Positions 43,564 through 52,555 of a DNA stretch of 64,000 nucleotides are shown here, piece after piece. Position numbers and translations under genes: made by a program. This DNA comes from Marinobacter salinisoli (GTDB taxonomy: Bacteria; Pseudomonadota; Gammaproteobacteria; Pseudomonadales; Oleiphilaceae): the NCBI RefSeq assembly GCF_017301335.1, contig NZ_CP071247.1, forward strand, positions 3,596,001 through 3,660,000, in the 5' to 3' direction. Each line of letters begins with the position of its first letter. Within the stretch, counting starts at the first letter, position 1. The notes beneath the pieces were generated by a model. The model saw only the letters and a list, made by a program, of their open reading frames with translations. It made no database searches and had not been told where the DNA came from.

Positions 43564-45093
43564 ATGCAGAATAAACCCTATACGTACATTTCATCCCTGA
43601 CACTGGTGGTGGCGGGGGCAGCGAGCCTGCCCGCGTCTGCAGCTGTCGGGCCGGAAACCTACATCTTGCGTGAAGCCGTTACCCTGGAAAGTGTTCGTAG
43701 CCATCAGGCGGAATTCCAGGCCATCGCAGACGCCAACGGAGGCACACGGGAGGCCTCGTCACCCGGCTATCAGGCCTCGGTCGATTACGTTGCCAGTCAG
43801 ATGGCCGCCGCGGGCTATGAGGTAACGATTCAGGAATTCGACTTTCCTTTCTTTGAGGAAAATATTCCTGCCACGCTGGAACAGATCGCCCCCTCACCAA
43901 AACTCTACGATTACTTTGGCGTTCCGAATGGCTTCGCCACCATGTCGTACTCTGGCAGTGGAGACGTGACGGCGATAGCGGAAGGTGTCGATCTGGTACT
44001 GCCCCCGGCACCGGACGCCAACACCTCGACCAGCGGCTGTGAAGCCGAGGATTTTGCCGGCTTCACCGCAGGCAACATTGCGGTGATACAGCGCGGTTCG
44101 TGTTCCTTTGCACAGAAGGCAACGAATGCCGAGAACGCCGGCGCGGTGGGGGTCATCATCTTTAATGAAGGCCAACCGGGCCGAACCGACAACTTCCTGG
44201 GCACCCTGGGCGGCCCGGGCTTTACCGTACCGGTTGTCGGCGCCTCCTTTGAGGTAGGCACCGAACTGGCCGCCGGAGGAGTAGCCGCCCGAATGCTGGT
44301 GGATGCAGCCTCGGAAATCCGCACCACCTCGAACGTGATTGCCGAGTCCACCGAAGGCCGCGATGACCGGGTGGTGGTGGTTGGTGCACACCTGGATTCG
44401 GTGGCCGAGGGGCCGGGGATTCAGGACAACGGCAGTGGTTCGGCGGCGATTCTTGAAACGGCCATCCAGCTTGCCAGCCTGGGCATCACACCGCGTAACA
44501 AGCTTCGCTTTGCCTGGTGGGGTGCGGAAGAAGCGGGTCTGCTGGGCGCCGAGTTCTATGTGGCGAATCTCAGTGATCGCGACATCAAGAACATTGCCCT
44601 GAACCTGAACTTCGACATGATCGGCTCACCGAACTTCGTTCGTTTCGTTTATGACGGCGATGGTTCAGACACGCCCCAGGCGGGGCCGAACGGTTCCAAG
44701 GTAATCGAAAGCGTATTCCTGAAGTACTTCTCTGAGGTGGGCCTGCCGGTGGAACCGACCGCCTTCGACGGTCGTTCCGATTACGGCCCGTTCATCGCCG
44801 TCGGCATTCCGGCCGGGGGGCTCTTCACCGGGGCCGAAGGCATCAAAACCCCGGATGAAGCGGCACTCTACGGCGGCACTGCCGGTGATCAGTACGATCC
44901 CTGCTACCACCTGGCGTGCGACACCTTCGACAACATCAGCCTGGAAGCACTGGACCAGATGTCTGACGCGGTGGCTCATGCGGTGCTGACGTTCGCCATG
45001 ACCACGTCATCCGTGAACGGTACCGATAAGGGCAAAGGCCTCGGCAAGTTCAAGAATGACATGGAGTACAAAGGTAACAAACTCGTGAAGTAA
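43564..45093 (+). CDS. Secreted M28-family zinc aminopeptidase with PA domain
   Basis: A 509-residue exported peptidase. Signal peptide 1-27 (ASA-AV). A PA insert covers about 125-245 (SCSFAQKATNAENAGAVGVI). The zinc site is H276 (GAHLDSV), D288 (IQDNGSG), E322-E323 (GAEEAGL), D351 (NFDMIGSPN) and H449 (CYHLACDT). The C-terminal tail is Lys- and Gly-rich (DKGKGLGKFKNDMEYKGNK). AGCAG-type purines precede the ATG. A hairpin terminator follows. It probably degrades external peptides. Confidence 0.92.
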   Translation: MQNKPYTYISSLTLVVAGAASLPASAAVGPETYILREAVTLESVRSHQAEFQAIADANGGTREASSPGYQASVDYVASQMAAAGYEVTIQEFDFPFFEENIPATLEQIAPSPKLYDYFGVPNGFATMSYSGSGDVTAIAEGVDLVLPPAPDANTSTSGCEAEDFAGFTAGNIAVIQRGSCSFAQKATNAENAGAVGVIIFNEGQPGRTDNFLGTLGGPGFTVPVVGASFEVGTELAAGGVAARMLVDAASEIRTTSNVIAESTEGRDDRVVVVGAHLDSVAEGPGIQDNGSGSAAILETAIQLASLGITPRNKLRFAWWGAEEAGLLGAEFYVANLSDRDIKNIALNLNFDMIGSPNFVRFVYDGDGSDTPQAGPNGSKVIESVFLKYFSEVGLPVEPTAFDGRSDYGPFIAVGIPAGGLFTGAEGIKTPDEAALYGGTAGDQYDPCYHLACDTFDNISLEALDQMSDAVAHAVLTFAMTTSSVNGTDKGKGLGKFKNDMEYKGNKLVK

Positions 45094-45114
45094 CAGGGTT
45101 ACTAACCGTTTACA

Positions 45115-45144
45115 GCCCGGCTCTTCAGGCCTGAGGAGCCGGGC
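45115..45144. terminator. Hairpin between M28 peptidase and convergent gene
   Basis: GCCCGGCTC (45115-45123) pairs with GAGCCGGGC (45136-45144); the loop contains CAGGCCTG. No U tract. Confidence 0.55.
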
Positions 45145-45146
45145 AC

Positions 45147-45470
45147 TCAGCCAAAGTATTCCACCATCCATTCACACAGCTTTTTCGCACTGACCTCTGC
45201 CAACGCTATCCCCTGAAAGTTATCCCCTACTTCTTCCTCGATGGTGATGAACTGGTAGAGCAGCACTCCGGGCTGTTCGTCATGGAGAATCAGCGTGATG
45301 CGCCGGCGAGTGCGCAGGCAATCCAGGGTGATGACATCGGCAGGAATGCCAGAATCCCGCATGCCGCGGCGCACCTCCACCACGGGGTTGATGTGTTCAT
45401 GCGCGGCCTGAATGTTTGCATGGGCATCGCTGACGATGTCGGACAGGGATTTGAGCGGGTCTTCAGACAT
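45147..45470 (-). CDS. Conserved-looking small protein of unknown function
   Basis: A 107-residue soluble protein with an N-terminal helix (SLSDIVSDAHANIQAAHEHI) and a mixed alpha/beta part containing VLLYQFITIEEEVGDNFQGI. No family recognised. It is the last gene of a three-gene minus-strand group with the Cys-rich anchored protein and the muramidase, 24 bases after the former. Confidence 0.6.
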   Translation of the reverse strand: MSEDPLKSLSDIVSDAHANIQAAHEHINPVVEVRRGMRDSGIPADVITLDCLRTRRRITLILHDEQPGVLLYQFITIEEEVGDNFQGIALAEVSAKKLCEWMVEYFG

Positions 45471-45494
45471 ATTGGACGGGCCTTATCGGAGTGA

Positions 45495-45878
45495 TTAGGA
45501 AGCCGGGTCGATCACCCCGGACCGGGGCATCAGGCAGTTCATCATGCTGATTGAGAGATCCCGGAACACCCTGTCAGAGGCAATAATCTCGGGAAATTGG
45601 TCGTACATGGTCCGGCGACAGGGCGAGGTGCGGCTTTCACTTTGTTGCACACACCCGGCATGGGCGTCAGTTCCGGCAGCCTCTCCGGTGGTCTGCTGGC
45701 ACAACGCTGGGGCCTGCTCAATCACATAGTCCACCACCACGCTGCGTTCCACGGGATTGGCCCGCAGATTCTCGAACCGGCTGGCCTCCACGGGTTCGGA
45801 GGGCGCCTGATACTGCTCCCACAGAACGTACAGCAATGCGCCAGTGACCAGAATGACGGTGACCTTGGGAAATTTCAT
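45495..45878 (-). CDS. Small membrane-anchored periplasmic protein with four cysteines
   Basis: A 127-residue protein with one N-terminal helix (VTVILVTGALLYVLW) and a periplasmic part with four Cys (ALCQQ, AGCVQ, SPCRR, MNCLM) likely paired as disulfides. The ATG at 45878 is used; alternatives upstream include a GTG at 45980 that overlaps the muramidase stop as GTGA and could couple translation. No family recognised. Confidence 0.55.
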   Translation of the reverse strand: MKFPKVTVILVTGALLYVLWEQYQAPSEPVEASRFENLRANPVERSVVVDYVIEQAPALCQQTTGEAAGTDAHAGCVQQSESRTSPCRRTMYDQFPEIIASDRVFRDLSISMMNCLMPRSGVIDPAS

Positions 45879-45976
45879 AGAGACTCGTCCGAAGCGGTGC
45901 GATGGCCGCAGATCATATCGGTTCATGGAGCAGGACTCTACACCCGCCCGGGATAACCCCCCCCTTTGCTGACGAC

Positions 45977-46762
45977 TCACAACCGAATCAGCTCGTCGTC
46001 GGCGTACTCCCTGTCGGCTCCCAGCACCAGTTTTGCTTCGTCGTCGCGGCGTTTGAGCAAGCCCGGCAGCCCCTGATCAACCCAAAGGCGCTTCATCGCC
46101 CGGATTGCTTCGGCCATCGCCTGGTAATCCCGGTTCTTGACCCAGTCCTGGAGCGCTTTCATTTCTCGCCGACGGGCGCCAGACATTCGGGTGCCCCGGT
46201 TATAAACCAGCGACAGCATGGCGGCCTGGGCATCCGGAAAGAGCGTTTCCACACCGGGGTAGGCCTGTGCGGTTTTTTTCGCATAGCGCGGCAAGGTGCA
46301 CTGGTAAAACACCTCCTCGGCCGCATCAAGCGGGATGTCGAGACTGCCAAGGTTCCTGATGACCGACTTTGCCGAACTGCCCTTGAGCCCACACACCACC
46401 ATCAGCTGTTCCAACGCGCTGTCGCTGATCAGACCCGCCCAGTCGCTGCGGATCTGATTGGCGGTGTTGTATCCGAGATCGTAGCCAATACCGATGGTGA
46501 CGCCGGATTGCCCTCCCGGATAAACCGGGGAACAGAGATGACGCCGGTAGTACGCGGGGGAGCTGATCTCGTGGTCGACCAGCTTTTTCAAACCCTGTTT
46601 GGACACCACCAGTGACTCGCCGGCCGCCAGTTCCAGTCCGCTGGGCGGCCCGAACAACTGGTTTTCAATGGCCGTCAGGGTCTCGACACCAATAACGCCA
46701 TCAGCGGTGATGCCCAGGTGCCTCTGAATTCGCTGAATACGCGGTTTCAGGAACGTTGTCAT
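45977..46762 (-). CDS. Muramidase with peptidoglycan-binding domain and pesticin-like catalytic domain
   Basis: A 261-residue protein: residues about 5-35 form a peptidoglycan-binding helix bundle (RIQRIQRHLGITADGVIG), and about 50-230 resemble the T4-lysozyme-like catalytic domain of pesticin (LKKLVDHEISSPAYY with the likely catalytic Glu, GVTIGIGYDLG, and AMLSLVYNRG). No signal peptide is present, so release or a phage-type origin is possible. It is followed by the small anchored gene and the 107-residue gene. Assignment by motif memory; the catalytic set needs confirmation. Confidence 0.72.
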   Translation of the reverse strand: MTTFLKPRIQRIQRHLGITADGVIGVETLTAIENQLFGPPSGLELAAGESLVVSKQGLKKLVDHEISSPAYYRRHLCSPVYPGGQSGVTIGIGYDLGYNTANQIRSDWAGLISDSALEQLMVVCGLKGSSAKSVIRNLGSLDIPLDAAEEVFYQCTLPRYAKKTAQAYPGVETLFPDAQAAMLSLVYNRGTRMSGARRREMKALQDWVKNRDYQAMAEAIRAMKRLWVDQGLPGLLKRRDDEAKLVLGADREYADDELIRL

Positions 46763-46983
46763 GGTTACCCTCCCGGTATCGCTGTGCCCTCGCCAGCCGA
46801 AAGCACACGCTAGTGGAGAGTCTAGACCGCGAAACGGGCAGCGATTGACGCAAAGCGATTCCGAGACAGCTCAGCCCCCACCCCGCTTGCGGAAATCGGG
46901 GTCGTACCCAATACTCCGGAGTGAATGCAATCCGCAGATCAGGCCGTACTGTCACTTCAGGACACACGAAGAGGTCGGTCCCC

Positions 46984-47826
46984 ATGAAACTGCTCGCCCC
47001 AATTACCCTGGCCACCCTTGGCGTCATTCTGGCGGCAGTCACTGGTTCTCGTTCTGCCGTCGCAGAGGAAAACGACGCGTTCCCTGCCGGTGACCTTTTT
47101 CCGGACAAAATCGCGCTCCACATTGGCGCGTTTTCCGTATTTGATTCCGCAACCAGCCTCACCGCCAACGGGGTCCAGACCGGTCTGGGCACCACCATTG
47201 ATTTCGAACGGGACCTCGATGGTGATACCAAGCTTACCACCCCCTTTTTCGATGCGTTTTACCGTTTCAATGATCGGCACAGAATTGAGCTGGGTGCCTT
47301 CCAGCTGGACCGCAAGGGCAACCAGTCGATTACCCGTGAAATCACCTTCCGTAATCGCACGTTCACCGCATCGGCAGAGGTAACCAGCCGCATCGAAAAT
47401 ACCTTCTACAAAGTTGCCTATGCCTACAGCTTTTACCACCTGGACAAAGTCGAACTGGCCATTTCTGCCGGCTTCAATGTGCTCGATTACGAAGCGGAAC
47501 TCAGGGGATCAGGCGAGCGGTTTGCCGAAACGGCCTCAACGACAGCGCCTATGCCTATTTTCGGGTTCCGGATGGATTACTCCGTCACGCCCCGGCTGAC
47601 CACACGGGTCAGAACCGACTCCTTCTACTTCGATTTTCAGGACGAGATTCGCGGCTCCCTTCTGGAGCTGCAAATTGGTGCGGAGTACCGCCTGCTGGAT
47701 AACCTTGCCATCGGAGGGTCTCTTTCCCGCCTGGCTATTGACGTGGAGGTAAATGACGACGACCTGAACGGCACCGTGAAAGACCTCTATCGCGGGTTCC
47801 GTCTGTACGGCGCGCTCTATTTCTGA
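46984..47826 (+). CDS. Outer-membrane beta-barrel protein
   Basis: A 280-residue protein with signal peptide (1-28, ending VAE) and barrel strands throughout (HRIELGAFQLDRKG, TFYKVAYAYSFYH, LLELQIGAEYRLL), ending in RLYGALYF with a C-terminal Phe. Start at ATG 46984 after an AAGAGG purine tract. Substrate or partner not identified. Confidence 0.75.
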   Translation: MKLLAPITLATLGVILAAVTGSRSAVAEENDAFPAGDLFPDKIALHIGAFSVFDSATSLTANGVQTGLGTTIDFERDLDGDTKLTTPFFDAFYRFNDRHRIELGAFQLDRKGNQSITREITFRNRTFTASAEVTSRIENTFYKVAYAYSFYHLDKVELAISAGFNVLDYEAELRGSGERFAETASTTAPMPIFGFRMDYSVTPRLTTRVRTDSFYFDFQDEIRGSLLELQIGAEYRLLDNLAIGGSLSRLAIDVEVNDDDLNGTVKDLYRGFRLYGALYF

Positions 47827-47849
47827 CAGCTCGGATGCTCAGGGCGCGC

Positions 47850-48329
47850 TCAAACAGGCGGTTCACCCTGGCCAGCGCCCGGCCCCAAATCCTGGTGCTT
47901 CATCAACTCGAAGCCCCCCTGCAACAGAACAGACCTCAGCTTGGGATCTGTCTGCTGTACAACACCCACGGCAAAAGCGGTCATGGCGGACTCCATCGGG
48001 TGTTCCCGAATGATGGCGCGGACCCCGTCAACGGACAGGGCACTGCGCCCGCCCGCCGTTTTTTTCCGTTTCGACGATGATTTCGAAGACGACATTGGTG
48101 CCATCAGTGCCAGGAAGAAGAGCACCAGAACCAGCGCACAGCTTCCTCCTACAATGGCCATGGCCGGAGTGTTGCCCACCAGCGGCGTGAGCGCCTGTAT
48201 CGAGGCCTGAACCAGCAGGTAGAAGGAGGTAATCAGCAGCGCGCACAGCAGAATGATCGCGACGATCAGCCCAACGATCCCCGCGATGACTTTCCGAACG
48301 GCATTTTTGACCACCACAGAGTCGATCAT
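47850..48329 (-). CDS. Phage-holin-family/YqjE-like membrane protein
   Basis: A 159-residue protein with two long helices (about 14-38 and 50-72), a basic Ser/Lys linker (SSSKSSSKRKK) and a C-terminal amphipathic part. Length and position after a DUF883 gene match YqjE-like proteins of the YqjD-YqjE operon, although the C-terminal extension is longer. It starts 4 bases after the DUF883 stop, so the two are coupled. Confidence 0.65.
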   Translation of the reverse strand: MIDSVVVKNAVRKVIAGIVGLIVAIILLCALLITSFYLLVQASIQALTPLVGNTPAMAIVGGSCALVLVLFFLALMAPMSSSKSSSKRKKTAGGRSALSVDGVRAIIREHPMESAMTAFAVGVVQQTDPKLRSVLLQGGFELMKHQDLGPGAGQGEPPV

Positions 48330-48333
48330 GTCG

Positions 48334-48657
48334 CTACCGGTCGAGCAGCTTGCCAACCAGCACGCCAATCAGAAACATGATGACGACGCTCAGCAGAGGG
48401 CGTTCTTCGATCTTCCGCTCGACATCATGGATGGCCTTGTCGCCGGCATTCTTGGCCCGGTCCACCGCCTCGTTGCCTTTCTGCCGAACCTGATCAAAGG
48501 CTTGCTGGCTTTCGCGCCGGATCTCATCACGAAGGCTGCTGATATTGCCTTTCTGCTCTTCCGTGAGGGCTTTCGTGAGTGTTGCCAGATCATCGCGAAG
48601 CTGTTGCAAGTCCTGTTTTACCTGGCTGTATTCGTCCTTACCGGATTTCGCTTCCAT
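48334..48657 (-). CDS. DUF883 (ElaB/YqjD-like) protein
   Basis: A 107-residue protein: a long charged helix with coiled-coil character (about 8-75, DLQQLRDDLATLTKALTEEQ), then RPLLSVVIMFLIGVLVGKLL as a C-terminal membrane anchor. This is the layout of ElaB/YqjD, stationary-phase ribosome-associated tail-anchored proteins. AGGAGG precedes the start. First gene of a pair with the YqjE-like gene. Confidence 0.8.
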   Translation of the reverse strand: MEAKSGKDEYSQVKQDLQQLRDDLATLTKALTEEQKGNISSLRDEIRRESQQAFDQVRQKGNEAVDRAKNAGDKAIHDVERKIEERPLLSVVIMFLIGVLVGKLLDR

Positions 48658-48888
48658 TTGCCTGCCTCCTTTGATTTGAGTTCACTGCAAATGAGGTACA
48701 GCCAAACCGGGAGCCCCGAACCACCTGCGACGCAACCGGTCACCATCATCGGGAAAGCGTAGCACAGTGGCACGAAACCGAAGGATTTGGCCCGCCTGTC
48801 AGCTCAAGCCTTTCGCAACGCCCCCCTTTAACCGATAAGCCACTAGACTCTCTAATCATACGGCCCGACAAGACGAGTGTTTTGACTG

Positions 48889-50052
48889 ATGGAACAACAC
48901 GGACCCAACAACCAGGACAGCGCCGGGAATGCAGGGCCGGGAACCCCCAACCCGCCTCTTTTGGATGCCGTCAACATTCGCAGTGTTGCGCTTCTGGTTG
49001 TCGCCAGCATGGTGTCACTGTACTTCATCGAATGGGCCAAGGCGGTTTTGCTGCCGCTGGTCGTCGCCATACTGATCAGCTTTACGCTGGACCCGCTGGT
49101 GTCCGGCCTCCGGCGGCTTAAAATTCCGCGCCCTCTTGGGGCCGCCATCATCCTGGCATTGCTGGTCAGCATTATCGGGTTCGCCAGTGTTCCCCTGAAA
49201 AACGAAGCCATCACCATGCTGGATCGTATTCCGGCGGCCTTTGACAAGTTCCAGCGCAAGCAAATGAACACCCCCGATGAAGAAAGCATTGTCGAAAAGG
49301 CCCAGAAAGTCGCCAAGGAGATTGAAGACACGGCATCGAGCGACGCAGAGGCATCGCAACGCTCCCCCACAGGCGTCACCCGGGTTCAGGAGGTGGAGAA
49401 ACCCTTTGACATCCAGCAGTACGTCATCGAGAGCACGCCGGCAGCCCTGGTGCTGGTGTCGCAGCTGTTTTCAGTGCTGTTCCTGGTCTATTTCCTGCTG
49501 TCCGCCGGGTCCATCTACCAGCGCAAGATCGTCAAACTCTCCGGCCCGTCCATCGCCCGCATGCGCAAAGCCGCCAGAATCATGGCCGACGTGCACCGGC
49601 AGGTGCGCCGTTTCTTGTTTGTGACGGCGCTCAGTGGTCTGTTTGTCGGGCTCGTGACATGGCTCGCTTTTTTGGCGGTGGATCTGGATCAGGCCGCGCT
49701 CTGGGGTGTGCTGGCGGGCATCGCCAGCGCCATTCCGTATCTGGGCCCCTTTCTTGTGCTGATAGGGTCGGGGCTGGCGGCGTTTGTGCAATTCGGAGAA
49801 CTGAATATGGCGATCATCGTTGGTGGGCTGTCACTCGCCATCAGCAGCGTCCAGGGTTACCTGCTGACGCCCTGGCTGACCAGTTTTATTACCAGCCTTA
49901 ACGCGGTCACCATCTTCGTGGGGCTTTTGTTCTGGGGGTGGTTGTGGGGCCCGGTGGGCCTGATTGTCGCCACACCGATCCTGATGATCACCAAGTCCAT
50001 CTGCGATCACGTCGCCAACTTGCGTGGCCTGGGGGAGATTCTCGGGAAGTAA
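48889..50052 (+). CDS. AI-2E family transporter
   Basis: A 387-residue inner-membrane protein of the AI-2E/PerM family: helices at the N-terminus (RSVALLVVASMVSLYFIEWA), a cytosolic region (about 120-185), then helices with the conserved LWGVLAGIASAIPYLGPFLV and GLLFWGWLWGPVGLIVATPI segments. Members export signalling molecules or ions; substrate not predicted. Begins at an ATG preceded by a weak purine tract. Confidence 0.9.
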   Translation: MEQHGPNNQDSAGNAGPGTPNPPLLDAVNIRSVALLVVASMVSLYFIEWAKAVLLPLVVAILISFTLDPLVSGLRRLKIPRPLGAAIILALLVSIIGFASVPLKNEAITMLDRIPAAFDKFQRKQMNTPDEESIVEKAQKVAKEIEDTASSDAEASQRSPTGVTRVQEVEKPFDIQQYVIESTPAALVLVSQLFSVLFLVYFLLSAGSIYQRKIVKLSGPSIARMRKAARIMADVHRQVRRFLFVTALSGLFVGLVTWLAFLAVDLDQAALWGVLAGIASAIPYLGPFLVLIGSGLAAFVQFGELNMAIIVGGLSLAISSVQGYLLTPWLTSFITSLNAVTIFVGLLFWGWLWGPVGLIVATPILMITKSICDHVANLRGLGEILGK

Positions 50053-50159
50053 CGGCGCTCACACTGACAACCCGCGGAAAATGAGCTCAAATAGATTGAG
50101 ACATCATCTGGACGACTCAGCGGTCTCAGCCTGTATGACCCCTAACGCAGGGACGGAAT

Positions 50160-51290
50160 GTGAAGAAGCTAATCCTGATCAGCAGCCTCGCCCTGATACT
50201 GGCGGTTGTTTTGAGCCTGGCCGCCCGCCCCGTTCCCATTGAGCAACGTTTAGTAACGGTTCATGCCGCTGACGTGCTGGAAGACTTCCCGGAGCTGGAC
50301 CGGCAGCCCATCGAGGTACAGGCATTCCTGCTGGATATTGCCAATGATCGTTTGCTGCTTCTGAAAGCGGAAGCGGCACTTCTGCGCTATCCGGACATGG
50401 CCCATCGGCTGTTGCCGATGTATGGCCCGGAACCGGAATTCCAGAACATCCTGAGGCGTTACGGCGAGCATGCCCTGCCCCCGATTCAGTACTTCGTAAA
50501 TCACCCGATCCGATCGATTGAATGGATGCGGGATGCCGCCGAACAGTACGAGGCCATCAAACGCTTTATCTACGGCGAACCCTCGAGCGAAGCCCCCGAA
50601 GACCAGACGTCTGCATCCGGCGAACAGCTGACGCCAAAAGACCGTGGCTGGTACGCGATCAACTTCATCCAGAGCGAAGGCCACGACTTTCTTGGCCAGT
50701 TCAATGTCGATGCCCAGGGAGTCACGCACTGGATCGCAACCGAACGGGTGCTGGAAGGGCTGAATCAGTTTTTCACCAGCGGTATTCGTGATCTGGAAAT
50801 CAAATACCGGGCGGATGAACCCATTTCTGCCGGCGACATCGGCTGGGCATCAGTGGATGTGCTGTTGTTTGCCAGTGCCACCAAGATACTCAGGCTGGGA
50901 CGCACGGCAGCAGTGACCACTCGCGGGGCCAGTCGGGGCACCCGCACCGCCGCGCTCGCGGCCCGCGCCAACCAGAGCGCTCGCATGGTGCTCAGCAGCG
51001 CCCGATACGCCAAGTGGCCGGTGATCATCGGGGCCGGCTATCTGGTGATGTCCCATCCGAGCCTGATCAATGACCTGTTCGTCGAGCTGGCCGATATCTT
51101 CGGCATTCCCGCCCTGGCGGTTCAGATTCTGGGGTGGTTTCTGTTGCTGTTACCCGCGCTCTATCTGGCCCGCTGGCTGCTCTGGCTGATCGCCCCCCTG
51201 CTTTCTGCCGCGCTCAGGGTGGTCCAGTATTGGATCGGGGTACTCAGTGGAAGGGAAAGCCGCCAAACTGCGGCTGAACCCAAAGACTAA
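50160..51290 (+). CDS. Orphan envelope protein with C-terminal membrane helices
   Basis: A 376-residue protein: N-terminal signal or anchor (about 4-22), a mostly helical soluble part (about 40-260) with SVDVLLFASATKILRLG, and three helices near the C-terminus (about 285-300, 310-335, 338-360). Start is GTG with AGGGA nearby. No family recognised. It follows the AI-2E gene by 107 bp and may be separately expressed. Confidence 0.65.
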   Translation: MKKLILISSLALILAVVLSLAARPVPIEQRLVTVHAADVLEDFPELDRQPIEVQAFLLDIANDRLLLLKAEAALLRYPDMAHRLLPMYGPEPEFQNILRRYGEHALPPIQYFVNHPIRSIEWMRDAAEQYEAIKRFIYGEPSSEAPEDQTSASGEQLTPKDRGWYAINFIQSEGHDFLGQFNVDAQGVTHWIATERVLEGLNQFFTSGIRDLEIKYRADEPISAGDIGWASVDVLLFASATKILRLGRTAAVTTRGASRGTRTAALAARANQSARMVLSSARYAKWPVIIGAGYLVMSHPSLINDLFVELADIFGIPALAVQILGWFLLLLPALYLARWLLWLIAPLLSAALRVVQYWIGVLSGRESRQTAAEPKD

Positions 51291-51310
51291 ACGACGATCC
51301 GTGTCGCGCA

Positions 51311-52411
51311 TCACTCAAATACTTCATGCAACGTCAAAGCCGAGAAATCCGGTTCTACCCCCAGCCCCGGCCGGTCACTGAGGATCATACGGCCGTCGGA
51401 AACCTGAGGCCCGCCGCTCGCCAACTGCGACGTGTTGTAGTTGTGCAGATCCGTGGTATTCAGCAGCGCCCGGGCAGGCGTACTGGCGGCCAGATGGGCA
51501 TAGGCCGCCGTCGCGATGCCGCTGCCCCAGGCATCCTCGATGGTCATGGGGATGCCTGCGTCCACGCATACGTCCCGAATAACCCGGGAGCGCGTCAGTC
51601 CACCAAACTTGCTGACTTTCAGAGCCATGGCATCCATGGCGTCATCGCGCAAAGCCCGCTGCACATCCGCCAGTGAGTTCAGGCTCTCGTCCAACTTGAC
51701 CGGGTGGCGGGCACGCCGGCGAACCGACAGGCATTCCTCGTATCCCGCGCACGGTTGTTCCAGGAGGATATCGATATCTTCCAACGCCGTTGAGAACCGC
51801 AGAGCCTGATCCCGACGCCATGCCGCGTTTATGTCACCGATCCAGAGCTCATCCGGCTGCTTCAGGCGGCCCAGGGTCCGGATCAGCTCAATATCCGCCT
51901 CGACCTCGTGGCCCAGCTTGATCTGGATATGACGGAATCCCTCTGAACGATATTGGCGCAATGAGGCCTCCATTTCTCTGGGATCCGCAAGCGGCACAAT
52001 CCGGTGCAGCGGCATGGCTGGGCTCAGCAGCCCGCCCAGCAGCGTGTATACCGGCAGCCCGGCGGCCTTACCCAGCAGATCCCAGCAGGCGATATCAATC
52101 GCTGCCTTGGCAACTGAGTGGCCTGTCAGCGCCTGATCCATGTGGGCGTTGATGCTGGCCACCTGCCGTGGATCTTCGCCGATCACAGCGGGGGCCAAAA
52201 CCTCAAGGCAGGAGGGCAGGCCCTGCGAAAACGCCGCCATGTAATTCGGCCCACAGGGGCACACCTCCCCATACCCCGTCAGCCCGATATCGGTGGTCAG
52301 CGCCACCACCGTGCTGGTGAAGACGGTATGAGATCGGCCGCCAGCAAACGCGTAAGCCTTGCCGGCGTATTCCAGCTCCGCTGTGTATACCGCCATGGAC
52401 TCGATTCGCAT
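51311..52411 (-). CDS. Enolase-superfamily enzyme of the mandelate racemase/muconate lactonizing group
   Basis: A 366-residue member of the MR/MLE family. Metal ligands are D193 (IGDINAAW), E218 (LLEQPC) and D241 (KLDES); K268 in KVSKFGG is the base on the other face. The usual KxK reads QIK (Q163-I164-K165), so one Lys is replaced. Cis-3-hydroxyproline dehydratase or another amino-acid epimerase-type reaction is possible; not decided. It is divergent from the Asp/Glu-racemase-like gene at 52556, suggesting a common pathway. Confidence 0.85.
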   Translation of the reverse strand: MRIESMAVYTAELEYAGKAYAFAGGRSHTVFTSTVVALTTDIGLTGYGEVCPCGPNYMAAFSQGLPSCLEVLAPAVIGEDPRQVASINAHMDQALTGHSVAKAAIDIACWDLLGKAAGLPVYTLLGGLLSPAMPLHRIVPLADPREMEASLRQYRSEGFRHIQIKLGHEVEADIELIRTLGRLKQPDELWIGDINAAWRRDQALRFSTALEDIDILLEQPCAGYEECLSVRRRARHPVKLDESLNSLADVQRALRDDAMDAMALKVSKFGGLTRSRVIRDVCVDAGIPMTIEDAWGSGIATAAYAHLAASTPARALLNTTDLHNYNTSQLASGGPQVSDGRMILSDRPGLGVEPDFSALTLHEVFE

Positions 52412-52555
52412 CGGAGCGCCTCCCGCACTGAGTATGTAGGGCCTTTACTAAGCGTAGACGCGTTCGCGACTGCGGGCCTTTCCCGATGCATGCACCAGCA
52501 ACTAAGCTGAAGACACTGGCCCGAGCATGCATACCGTTCATGCAAGGAGATAAGC

